From CAVTPU01 sp963736695 (lineage in GTDB: Bacteria; Actinomycetota; Actinomycetes; Mycobacteriales; Micromonosporaceae), in assembly GCA_963736695.1 (NCBI GenBank), contig CAVTPU010000001.1, positions 1,240,001 through 1,304,000 of the forward strand: a stretch of DNA of 64,000 bases, in the 5' to 3' direction. Position 1 is the first letter of the stretch, and each line of letters starts with the position of its first letter. The notes beneath the pieces were generated by a model, which had not been told where the DNA came from, made no database searches, and saw only the letters and a list, made by a program, of their open reading frames with translations. The position numbers and the translations under genes were made by a program. Of the stretch, positions 17,987-26,154 are shown piece after piece.

Positions 17987-19072
17987 CTATTGCCCTTCCC
18001 ACAGGTCAAGTCCGGCATAGTCGGCCGCGTCCACTTCGGGCAGTCCCCGAGCAGCCTCGCCCCGGGCCGTCTCGCCGCGATGCGGCGGGCGTTGCGGCGG
18101 CCTTTCTGTCGGCTGTGGACCGGGCTGCACCGGGCGGGTGGCCTGCACCGGGCGGGCCTGCTGCGCCGGCCGGGCGAACCGTTGTTCGGGTTCGGGGGCG
18201 GGCATGAGCCGGGCGGTGCCGTCAGCCTCCGCGACGACCCGGACCAAGCGCCCCGGGCCGAGGCTTGAAAGCACGTCCATCGGCAGGTGCACCGACCCGT
18301 CACGACCCACGACCGCGAAGTCCTCGCCGCCGCGCAGGCCCTCGGCACCGACCCGGCCATCTCGGATTGTCACGGTGCGGCCCATCCGGGCGCTGACCGC
18401 CGGGTCGTGAGTCACGATCACGACGGTGGTCCCCACGTGGTGCGCGGCTTCGATCGCGGCGACCACGTCATCACGCGACCGCGAGTCGAGTTGGCTCGTC
18501 GGCTCGTCGGCGAGCAGCAGTCCCGGTTGGCTCGCGAGCGCGACGGCGACCGCGAGCCGCTGCCGCTCCCCCGGGGCGAGTTGCTGTGGCCGCAGCCCGA
18601 GTTTGGCTCGCGCGCCGAGACCAACGAGTCCCAGCACATCCGCGGCGGCGGGCAGCGCACGCCGCCGCTGCGCGGGGGCGGCTCGCCGGGCGAAGCGCAC
18701 GTTTTGTTCGGCGGACAGATAGGGAAGCAGGTTGCGTGTCGCGCCCTGCAGCACGAGTCCCACCGACGTGGCGCGCATCCGCGCGAGGTCCGCTTGGCTC
18801 GCCTTGGCCACGTCGTGCGCACCGATGGTCAACTTGCCCGCGGCTGGCGGCAGCAGGCCGGCGAGCACGGCGAGCAGGGTCGACTTGCCCGACCCCGAGG
18901 GCCCGAGCAGCGCCACCGACTCCCCGGGCGCGAGGTCGAGGTCGACGCCGGCGAGCGCGACGACGTCATATCCGTCCCGCCGATAGATATAGACCAGGCC
19001 TCGACAGCTGACCGCGATGCCCGGCCCCGGCCGTGATGGCACCGCCGTCGGCCTGACGTGCCCGACACTCAT
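17987..19072 (-). CDS. ABC transporter ATP-binding protein with C-terminal AbrB-like hairpin and disordered tail
   Basis: 361 residues. The nucleotide-binding domain (about 20-235) has GPSGSGKST, the signature-like LAPGERQRLAVAVAL with an atypical APGE, and LLLADEPTSQLD. After it, a segment of about 40 residues (VGRDGSVHLPMDVLSSLGPG...) has the alternating pattern of an AbrB-like swapped-hairpin domain; this is my inference. The end is Pro/Gln/Arg-rich and disordered, closing with DAADYAGLDLWEGQ. The start overlaps the permease stop by 4 bp (ATGA). Confidence 0.85.
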   Translation of the reverse strand: MSVGHVRPTAVPSRPGPGIAVSCRGLVYIYRRDGYDVVALAGVDLDLAPGESVALLGPSGSGKSTLLAVLAGLLPPAAGKLTIGAHDVAKASQADLARMRATSVGLVLQGATRNLLPYLSAEQNVRFARRAAPAQRRRALPAAADVLGLVGLGARAKLGLRPQQLAPGERQRLAVAVALASQPGLLLADEPTSQLDSRSRDDVVAAIEAAHHVGTTVVIVTHDPAVSARMGRTVTIRDGRVGAEGLRGGEDFAVVGRDGSVHLPMDVLSSLGPGRLVRVVAEADGTARLMPAPEPEQRFARPAQQARPVQATRPVQPGPQPTERPPQRPPHRGETARGEAARGLPEVDAADYAGLDLWEGQ

Positions 19073-22000
19073 GGCTGGTCCTCCTTCCGCCGACGGCCCG
19101 CCGCAGGGCTGACCAGCCGCAATGCCGGAAACGCCACGATGATCAAGGTCACGGCCATGACCGCGGCGGCGCTCGTCAACATCCCTGGCCGTGGCGGCAA
19201 CGTGAGCGAGCCGACCGCAGTGTCGGCGGCCACCAGCGGAAGTCCTGGCGCGATGAGCACCGCGCCGACGACTCCGGCGGCGAGACCCGCGACGAGCGGC
19301 AACATCAGCAGGTGCAGATATTCTCGAATCACCGCGCGACGCAGCGTGGTGCGCGGCACGCCAGCGACGCCCAGCGCGGCGAGCTCACTGCGCCGCGCGG
19401 TTGCGCCGACGAAGCTGGTGAATGCAACCGCGAGCGCGGCGAGCACCAGTGCCACGACACCAGCGCCGAGCGCGAGACGCAGTCCGAGTGCGGAAGCTCC
19501 CCGAGCGAGCCGGCCCTCTTCGTCGGCGAGGCTGGTTTCTTTGAGCACCGTCACTCCCACCGCGCCGAGCCGATCGGCGAGGTCGGTGGGTGCGTCGGTG
19601 GTGGCCCAGACCTCATAACGCAGTCGACTGTTGTCGGCTCCACCGGTGGTGTGTTGGATGGCACGCACGGCGGTGTCGAGGTCGAAGAGCAGCGTCCGTC
19701 GACCCGCTCGAGGCACCGTGGCGGGCCGGTCGACGACAGTGAATCGTTGTGGCTGCTCGCCGAGGGCAGGAAAGGTGAAGTCGGCAGTGGCGGTGTCGTC
19801 GGCTGGGGCTGGGCCGGCGAGCGCGATCGGCACCGCAGCGGGAGTTTCGGCATATTCGACGACCACGTCGCCGGGTTCGGCCGACGTGACCTCGATCTCC
19901 AACTGCCGACCCGGGCGCAGGGTGACCCGAGCGCCGGGGGCGCGGCTCGGGTCGACACGCCACCGGCCGGCGACGTCGAAGGCCGTCGCGAGCGATCCGG
20001 ACCGGCTGCCCACGCTGGTGAGGGTGAGCGCTGCGGAGATGCGATTCGTCCCGCCCGCTGGTCGGATGATCGCGACGCCGATGAGTCGGCATCCGGTCGA
20101 ACACGCCGGCACAGTGGCCCGGTAGGTCTGGTGGCCGGCGACGATCGCGCCGAGGTCGACCGGCTTGGCGACGTCGCTGCCGGCGCTGATGAGCGCGGCG
20201 AGATGCGGCGTGCCTGAGACGGCTCGCGCGGTCGCGTCGATCGTGATCGTCTCGGTGACCGGCAGGGGATCGACGCGACCGGGCCGCAACCGGGTGGCGA
20301 GCGCCGTCACGTCCTCTCGGCTGCGGCCCCGCCACAACATGACTTCGGCGATCGCGTCGGTGTCGACGGCGAGCAACTCCACACTCTGGTCGCCATAGCG
20401 TTCGGTGGCGCGCACCACCGGCATCGTGTGGCCACCGGGGTCGACGGCTCGCAGCGCGCTGATCAGCGCGTCGGGTTGCGCCGCAGTGACTTGGAGCATG
20501 CGTGGCGCGCCGATGGCGTCGGTGGCGATCCGCTGGCGGGCCTGCGAGGCCACGTCCCAGGCAGTCGCGGCGAAGGAGAGCAGCGCGACTGCGACGGTGA
20601 CGACCACCGTCACTCGCCGCCCGGCGGGCCGCCGGGCGAGGCTCGCGTGGGCGAGCAGTCCCGTGACTCGACCTCGTTTCGCGTGGCGCCGGATCCGCAG
20701 TCGCGACCACAGATGGGTGAATCCGCCGGTCGCGACCCCTGCGACGAACGCGATCAGCGCGGGGGTGAGCAGCGCGAGTGGCTGGGTCCGGTCGCGCGAG
20801 GCCGCGACGAGCGATGCTGCGGCGAGCGCCGCGAGAGCCGCTTCGGCCGCACCGGTGCGGCGTCGGCGTTGGTTGGGAGTGGTGCGCAGCAGGGTGAGCA
20901 CCGGCCGGGCGAAGACGCCCGCGCTGGCGAGGCGCACGGACAGATAGGCGGTGACGAACGCGGCTCCGGCGGCGACCAACAGTGGCCAGCGCCACTCCAT
21001 CGGCACTGGGGTCGGCAGTGTCACCCGGGTGACGAGTCGCATGAGCCCGATGCTTCCGCCGACGCCGAGAGCCACCCCGATCAGGACGAGGACGAGGGGC
21101 TCTCGCCGGCCGAACCGGGCGGCCCGCCGCACGCCGAATCCGCGCATGCGGGCGGCGGCCACCTCGGGGGCACGCTCCTCGGCGAGGGCGGTGATCAGCA
21201 GAATGAGGACGAACCAGCTCACGAGCACCAACGGGACGGCGATGATGGGCACGGTGCGGTCGAGCGCGCGCTGCTCAGATGCGACGTCGGCGAGCACGGC
21301 GGGCAGGCCGGTGGTGATGCTCCACTGTGCTGAGTTGACTGCGGTGTCGAGTCGTGCGAGCTCGGCAGTCAGCCCGGCGAGGTCGTCGAGCCGGATCGCT
21401 GCCGTGCGCACCGCGATGTCGAGCCAGTGGGTGAGTGGCGCGTGGGCCACGGCGACGTCACTGTCCTGGCCGACGAAGGCGGCGTCGGCGTGCTGCGGAT
21501 CCGGCGAGTCCGGAGCGGACCCGCCGGAGAAGAACCCATGCCCATTCCAGTACGGGTCGGTGGCCCCGCTGACCGCGTAGAGTCCGACGACCCGCAGCGC
21601 CCGGCCGCCGCGCGGGTCGGTGACGCCTGCGGCCCGCACGGTGATCTCGTCACCGACGCTGATCTGGCCGGTGCGGGCCGATCGGTCGCTGAGCACGACG
21701 GTGCCCGAATCGTCGGCGCACTTCCCGCTGGTGATGGTCAGGTGCGCGCAGACTCCGTCGCGGGCGACGAGCCGGGTCGTCAGGTCGACGGCCGCACCGA
21801 CGGCCGTCGACCTGACATTCGAGGCTCGTCGCCGGGCCACCACGTCGGCTTCCGTGGTGCCGATCGGCTCGTCGAGCACCGGCAAGAGAGTGGTGAGCGG
21901 GTTCAGCATCTGCCGCAGCTCAGCCTTGACCGCAGCGGTTCGGGTGGGTTCCTGGGGGTCCGCGCCGATCCGCAGCCGCAGCCTTGTCGCGTCGGCCGGA

Positions 22001-22167
22001 GCCGCCGCGAGCTGGTCGACGAGCACGGCGTGCTGCGCGGCCCGACTGTATGCGGGTGCGATGACGGTGGCCGCGCCGGCGATCGCCGCGAGCAGCATGA
22101 CCAACGCCGACCGGCCGGGCCGAGAAAAGATCCCGCGCAGCGCGACAAACCACCCGGACACGCTCAC
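19069..22167 (-). CDS. FtsX-like permease, large
   Basis: 1032 residues. An N-terminal membrane segment (about 20-42) precedes a large extracytoplasmic domain (about 45-300), a group of hydrophobic helices in the middle (about 300-570), a second large extracytoplasmic domain (about 580-860) and three C-terminal helices (about 880-1020). This matches the duplicated FtsX/LolCE/MacB plan of mechanotransmission permeases. It heads the operon with two ATPase genes. Such systems move lipids, lipoproteins or peptides, or signal to cell-wall hydrolases; which applies here is not visible. Its upstream region (22168-22299) would hold the operon promoter; I see no clear motif there. Confidence 0.85.
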   Translation of the reverse strand: MSVSGWFVALRGIFSRPGRSALVMLLAAIAGAATVIAPAYSRAAQHAVLVDQLAAAPADATRLRLRIGADPQEPTRTAAVKAELRQMLNPLTTLLPVLDEPIGTTEADVVARRRASNVRSTAVGAAVDLTTRLVARDGVCAHLTITSGKCADDSGTVVLSDRSARTGQISVGDEITVRAAGVTDPRGGRALRVVGLYAVSGATDPYWNGHGFFSGGSAPDSPDPQHADAAFVGQDSDVAVAHAPLTHWLDIAVRTAAIRLDDLAGLTAELARLDTAVNSAQWSITTGLPAVLADVASEQRALDRTVPIIAVPLVLVSWFVLILLITALAEERAPEVAAARMRGFGVRRAARFGRREPLVLVLIGVALGVGGSIGLMRLVTRVTLPTPVPMEWRWPLLVAAGAAFVTAYLSVRLASAGVFARPVLTLLRTTPNQRRRRTGAAEAALAALAAASLVAASRDRTQPLALLTPALIAFVAGVATGGFTHLWSRLRIRRHAKRGRVTGLLAHASLARRPAGRRVTVVVTVAVALLSFAATAWDVASQARQRIATDAIGAPRMLQVTAAQPDALISALRAVDPGGHTMPVVRATERYGDQSVELLAVDTDAIAEVMLWRGRSREDVTALATRLRPGRVDPLPVTETITIDATARAVSGTPHLAALISAGSDVAKPVDLGAIVAGHQTYRATVPACSTGCRLIGVAIIRPAGGTNRISAALTLTSVGSRSGSLATAFDVAGRWRVDPSRAPGARVTLRPGRQLEIEVTSAEPGDVVVEYAETPAAVPIALAGPAPADDTATADFTFPALGEQPQRFTVVDRPATVPRAGRRTLLFDLDTAVRAIQHTTGGADNSRLRYEVWATTDAPTDLADRLGAVGVTVLKETSLADEEGRLARGASALGLRLALGAGVVALVLAALAVAFTSFVGATARRSELAALGVAGVPRTTLRRAVIREYLHLLMLPLVAGLAAGVVGAVLIAPGLPLVAADTAVGSLTLPPRPGMLTSAAAVMAVTLIIVAFPALRLVSPAAGRRRKEDQP

Positions 22168-22299
22168 CCTCCCCTGGCTAGCGCATGCCGGTCACGCTGT
22201 GATCGTGGCGCCCGGCGTTTCTTCCCCGCGCGCACACACTAAGACGTCTGGGCGTTCTTGTCTCTCCCCGCTGGCAAGATCTGGCGTCACGGTCCGGAG

Positions 22300-23289
22300 C
22301 TAGCCGGGACGTGTCGACGCATCGAGACCGGCCATTAGCTCACTCGCCGCCATATAGGGATCCAAATCGCCCGCGACCACTCTTTTCGCCAGGTCAGGCA
22401 GCGCGTGCCCGTGCCGCAACGACGCCATCCGGGCACGCATCGAGCCGAGCGCGATCTCCTCTATCTCCACTGCCGCGCGACGTTCCCGCCGTGCCGCCAG
22501 GTGTCCACGACCGGCCAGCCATGATCGATGATTGGCGATGGATTCGACGAGGTCAGCGACGCCCTCCCCACGCGCGGCGATCACCCTCACGACCGGCGGG
22601 CGCCACTGCTCGGGTTCCCGTTCGCCGAGCGCGATCATGCCCTGGATATCCCGATAGGTCGCGTCGGCCCCCTCGCGATCCGCCTTGTTGACGACGAAGA
22701 TGTCCGCGACCTCGAGAATTCCTGCCTTCGCGGCCTGAATGGCGTCGCCGAGTCCCGGCGCGAGCAGCACGAGGGTGGTGTCGGCGAGACTCGCGACCTC
22801 GACCTCCGCCTGCCCCACCCCGACGGTCTCGATGAGCACGACATCGCAGCCCGCCCCCTCGAGCACCCGCACCGCCTGGGGGGTCGCCGCAGCGAGGCCA
22901 CCGAGGTGACCGCGACTGGACATCGATCTAATGTAGACACCGGAGTCGGTGGCGTGGTCCTGCATCCGGATGCGGTCGCCGAGGATCGCCCCGCCGGTGA
23001 ACGGGCTCGACGGGTCGACCGCGAGCACGCCCACCCGAAGCTGTCGCGCCCGGAAGGCGCGAACCAGCTCATTCGTGGTTGTGGACTTGCCGACCCCGGG
23101 CGCCCCGGTCAAACCGATGATCTGCGCCCGCCCCGAGTCGGTGGCCAGTGCCGCCGAGAGCTGCGGCAGGCACCCGTCCCCGTTCTCCACCAGGGTGATC
23201 AGTCGTGCGACGGCGCGGTGGTCGCCCGAGCGCGCTCGGGCGACCAGCTCTGGCACGTCACGGCTGCGCCGCACACTCATGTCCGCCAT
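22300..23289 (-). CDS. meaB: G3E-type GTPase chaperone of B12-dependent mutase (MeaB/ArgK)
   Basis: 329 residues. The P-loop GAPGVGKST is at 62-70, with DPSSPFTGGAILGDRIRM (switch), ETVGVGQ and the specificity motif NKAD. These define the MeaB/MMAA family, which guards adenosylcobalamin loading and repair in acyl-CoA mutases. The window encodes two candidate clients, the IcmA-type subunit (14722) and the MeaA-type mutase (60197). The gene is 4 bp downstream of the thiolase stop, so both are one transcript. The start may be the inner MSVRR at 23280. Confidence 0.92.
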   Translation of the reverse strand: MADMSVRRSRDVPELVARARSGDHRAVARLITLVENGDGCLPQLSAALATDSGRAQIIGLTGAPGVGKSTTTNELVRAFRARQLRVGVLAVDPSSPFTGGAILGDRIRMQDHATDSGVYIRSMSSRGHLGGLAAATPQAVRVLEGAGCDVVLIETVGVGQAEVEVASLADTTLVLLAPGLGDAIQAAKAGILEVADIFVVNKADREGADATYRDIQGMIALGEREPEQWRPPVVRVIAARGEGVADLVESIANHRSWLAGRGHLAARRERRAAVEIEEIALGSMRARMASLRHGHALPDLAKRVVAGDLDPYMAASELMAGLDASTRPG

Positions 23290-23293
23290 TCGA

Positions 23294-24481
23294 TCACGCG
23301 GCGGGCACAGTGACGATCAACGCGTCGCCCTGACCGCCGCCGCCGCAGAGCGCTGCGGCGCCCCGTCCTCCGCCCCGGCGCCGCAGCTCATAGGCGAGCG
23401 TGAGCACCAGCCGAGCACCCGACATGCCGATCGGATGACCGAGTGCGATCGCGCCTCCGTTGACGTTGACGATCTCCGGATCGACGCCGAGATCCTTGAT
23501 CGACTGGACGGCGACCCCGGCGAATGCCTCGTTGATCTCGATAAGGTCGAGGTCGCCCACCGTCAGCCCCTGCTTGGCGAGGGCCTGCGTGATCGCGTTC
23601 GCCGGCTGCGACAGCAGGGAGTTATCGGGGCCGGCGACGTTGCCGTGTGCGCCGATCTCGGCCAACCAGGACAGGCCGAGCTCCCGCGCCTTGGCCTTGC
23701 TCATGACGACCACCGCGCATGCCCCGTCCGAAATCGGCGACGAGGTGGCGGCGGTGATCGAGCCGTCCGCCCCGAACGCCGGGCGCAGCTTCGCCAGCGC
23801 CTCGACGGTCGTCTCCGGCCGCACGCCCTCGTCCTCGGTGACGGCGACCGGTTCGCCACGGCGTTGCGGAATGAGCACCGGCGCGATCTCCTCGGCGAAG
23901 TGCCCGTTCTTCTGCGCCGCGGCGGCGAGCTGGTGGCTGCGGGCGCCGAACGCGTCCTGATCGGCGCGACTGATGCCGTTGCGGGACACGTGCCGGTCGG
24001 TGGACTCACCCATCGAGCAGCAGTCAAAGGCGTCGGTGAGCCCGTCGTGCGCCATGTGGTCGATCAACGTGACGTCCCCGTATTTGTGGCCCTGTCGCTG
24101 ACCGGTGAGCAAGTGCGGCGCGTTGGTCATCGACTCCATCCCACCGGCGACGATGATGTCGAACTCGCCCGCGCGAATGAGCTGGTCGGCGAGGGCGATC
24201 GCGTCGATCCCGGAGAGGCAGACCTTGTTGATCGTCAACGCGGGCACCGACATCGGCACCCCCGCCCCGACGGCGGCCTGCCGGGCCGGAATCTGCCCGG
24301 CCCCGGCCTGCAGCACCTGCCCCATGATCACATACTGCACCTGATCCGGGGCGACTCCGGCGCGCTCCAACGCGGCGGCGATCGCCACCGACCCGAGTCG
24401 GGTCGCGGAGAGATCCTTCAGATTGCCGAGCAAGCGCCCCATCGGGGTCCTCGCACCAGCCACGATCACCGAACCGCTCAT
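23294..24481 (-). CDS. Acetyl-CoA C-acetyltransferase (biosynthetic-type thiolase)
   Basis: 395 residues. The nucleophile cysteine is C88 in INKVCLSG, the base histidine is H349 in GHPIG, and the second cysteine is C379 in LCGGGGQG, so the active site is complete. It condenses two acetyl-CoA to acetoacetyl-CoA, or cleaves it. The start at 24481 (MSGSVIVAGARTPMG) has AGGTGGGAGG about nine bases upstream; longer in-frame sequence to 24760 overlaps the divergent epimerase gene and is rejected. It is co-directional with meaB and divergent from the epimerase gene. Confidence 0.92.
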   Translation of the reverse strand: MSGSVIVAGARTPMGRLLGNLKDLSATRLGSVAIAAALERAGVAPDQVQYVIMGQVLQAGAGQIPARQAAVGAGVPMSVPALTINKVCLSGIDAIALADQLIRAGEFDIIVAGGMESMTNAPHLLTGQRQGHKYGDVTLIDHMAHDGLTDAFDCCSMGESTDRHVSRNGISRADQDAFGARSHQLAAAAQKNGHFAEEIAPVLIPQRRGEPVAVTEDEGVRPETTVEALAKLRPAFGADGSITAATSSPISDGACAVVVMSKAKARELGLSWLAEIGAHGNVAGPDNSLLSQPANAITQALAKQGLTVGDLDLIEINEAFAGVAVQSIKDLGVDPEIVNVNGGAIALGHPIGMSGARLVLTLAYELRRRGGGRGAAALCGGGGQGDALIVTVPAA

Positions 24482-24535
24482 CGCCGTTAGCCTCCCACCT
24501 GCACGCCTTAACGATAGTTCGGTCAGACTAACGGT
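24482..24535. promoter_or_regulatory. Divergent thiolase/epimerase control region with inverted repeats
   Basis: The 54 bp between the two divergent starts contain CCGTTAG (24484-24490) and its reverse complement CTAACGG (24528-24534), and an inner imperfect palindrome GATAGT-N8-ACTAAC. Both promoters must lie within or beside this stretch, so a single regulator could control thiolase/meaB and the epimerase together. The operator role is inferred. Confidence 0.4.
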
Positions 24536-25018
24536 ATGCAGAACCAGAAGCCGCCGGCGGCCGCTGCGCGATCGGTCACAGACATCGGCCTGCTCCGCAT
24601 CGATCATGTGGGGGTCGCGGTCGCCGACCTCGACGCGGCCATCGAGCACTATCAGCGTTCGTTCGGCATGCGCCACATTCATGAAGAGGTCAACGAGGAG
24701 CAGGGCGTGCGCGAGGCGATGCTCTCGGTCGGCCCGGATCCGTCGGGTGGCTGTGTCCAACTGCTGGCACCGCTGACCGCGGAGTCGCCCATCGCGAAGT
24801 TCCTCGACACCCGGGGCCCGGGACTGCAGCAGGTGGCCTTCACCGTGTCGGACATCGACGCGGCCTGCGCCACCCTGCGGGAACGGGGGCTGCGGGTGCT
24901 CTATGACAGCCCGCGCCGGGGCACGGCCGGCTCACGGGTCAATTTCGTGCATCCACGCGACGCCGGGGGCGTCCTCATCGAGCTGGTCGAGCCGGCGTCC
25001 GAACCGGCCGGAGACTGA
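24536..25018 (+). CDS. mce: Methylmalonyl-CoA (ethylmalonyl-CoA) epimerase
   Basis: 160 residues, VOC-fold. It interconverts the 2R and 2S forms of methylmalonyl-CoA; the same enzyme serves ethylmalonyl-CoA in the Ccr pathway. Putative metal-site residues are H24 (IDHVGVAV), Q75 (VQLLAP) and E149 (LIELVEP). The fourth position, usually histidine in GLHH, is Gln-Gln here (98-99); I recall the same change in other actinobacterial epimerases. It lies beside thiolase/meaB on one side and a dioxygenase and ccr on the other. Confidence 0.9.
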   Translation: MQNQKPPAAAARSVTDIGLLRIDHVGVAVADLDAAIEHYQRSFGMRHIHEEVNEEQGVREAMLSVGPDPSGGCVQLLAPLTAESPIAKFLDTRGPGLQQVAFTVSDIDAACATLRERGLRVLYDSPRRGTAGSRVNFVHPRDAGGVLIELVEPASEPAGD

Positions 25019-25034
25019 CTGAACCAATTGCGAC

Positions 25035-25916
25035 TCAGCTCGCGGGCTTCGGCGTACCCTCGATTGTCTCGGCGGGCAGCGCGGCGAGGTCGCGGACCCG
25101 CGCGAAGTCACCCAGTGTCGTGCCGGTGCAGTGCGAGTCGATGTTGACAGCCCCACGGCCCGCCGCCACGTCGTCGCGGTTGACGGTCCGAAAATCAATA
25201 GAGAATCGGGTACGTCCCGACGAATTCGGCACCGTGGTGTGCAAGTGAGCGCCCGAGAAGACGACGATCCCGCCCGGCGGCGTCACCAGTCGAACATCCG
25301 GCTCGGCGGCGATCGGCTCGGCCAGCTCGGGCTGCACCCGGGTCTCCTGCTCCACCTGCGCCGCCGCCGCGGTGCGACCGTGCGCCACCCACTCCGCATA
25401 GTCATAGCAGTCCGAGGTGTTGCGGGTGGGCTCGGTGAAGTAGCGGGGATGAAACGCCATGACGTTGGACTCCACCACGTCATAGACCGGCAGCCACCAG
25501 TTGATCTGGCTCATCGGCGCGGAGAACCAGGTGTCGCGATGCGCGCCGAACTGCAGAGTCAGGCCCGCGTTGAGATAGTCACTGGTCATCGTGCGCAGCC
25601 GGGGAACGTCGAAGTGGGTCTCGTCGGGGTCGGCGCCCAGGTCGGCCAGGACACCCCTGACCAGCTCCTTGCTGCGCGGATGGTTAATGAACATCGGCTT
25701 GAGCTCGGCGAGAATCGCGACATATGACTGCTTGTCGAGGTGGTGCTGAGCCTCCGGCGGAAGGTGCGGGGCGAAGGCTCTTTCGGCGAGCTCCCGAGCG
25801 AAACCCGCCAACTCGACGCTGTGGGGTGTCGGCGAGAAGACGAACAAGTCACCACGAAACAGCGCCGTGCGACGATCGTCGTCAGAGATTGGCGAGTCGA
25901 AATAGATCGCTGTCAC
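25035..25916 (-). CDS. Putative Fe(II)/2-oxoglutarate-dependent dioxygenase
   Basis: 293 residues from a GTG at 25916, chosen because GAGGTG lies five bases upstream. An HxD pair in AHRDTW (126-128), a distal His in AHLHTTVPN (224-226) and a nearby Arg in GRTRFSIDFR fit the 2-His-1-carboxylate iron site and the 2-oxoglutarate-binding arginine of the cupin dioxygenases. The substrate is unknown. It sits between the epimerase and ccr genes and is divergent from ccr. A role in acyl-CoA metabolism is only a context guess, as related proteins also occur in sugar and natural-product loci. Confidence 0.65.
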   Translation of the reverse strand: MTAIYFDSPISDDDRRTALFRGDLFVFSPTPHSVELAGFARELAERAFAPHLPPEAQHHLDKQSYVAILAELKPMFINHPRSKELVRGVLADLGADPDETHFDVPRLRTMTSDYLNAGLTLQFGAHRDTWFSAPMSQINWWLPVYDVVESNVMAFHPRYFTEPTRNTSDCYDYAEWVAHGRTAAAAQVEQETRVQPELAEPIAAEPDVRLVTPPGGIVVFSGAHLHTTVPNSSGRTRFSIDFRTVNRDDVAAGRGAVNIDSHCTGTTLGDFARVRDLAALPAETIEGTPKPAS

Positions 25917-26105
25917 GGCACACCTCACATGGTCGGTCGTGGCGCCAGCCACGTTAAGGCCTGTGTGCCACGGCCACAAGGTTCGCGAGGCCAGCCATGA
26001 CGATCACCGAACCAGTGCCTGCCGAAACTCCCCAGTGCGGTTGTTCACACGGGTGTTCCTCCGCGCCCCTACCGACCAGTAACATCAAGGGTCACCGGCA
26101 CCCGC

Positions 26106-26126
26106 CGACCACGCGAGGCGTGGTCG
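26106..26126 (+). promoter_or_regulatory. Inverted repeat in the ccr leader
   Basis: CGACCACGC and GCGTGGTCG form perfect 9-bp arms around GAG. The element ends 28 bases before the ccr ATG, so it could be an operator or a short leader hairpin. The rest of the 238-bp dioxygenase/ccr divergent region shows no motif I can name. Confidence 0.4.
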
Positions 26127-26154
26127 CGTTCCGGTCGCGAGAGGGGCGTGCGGC

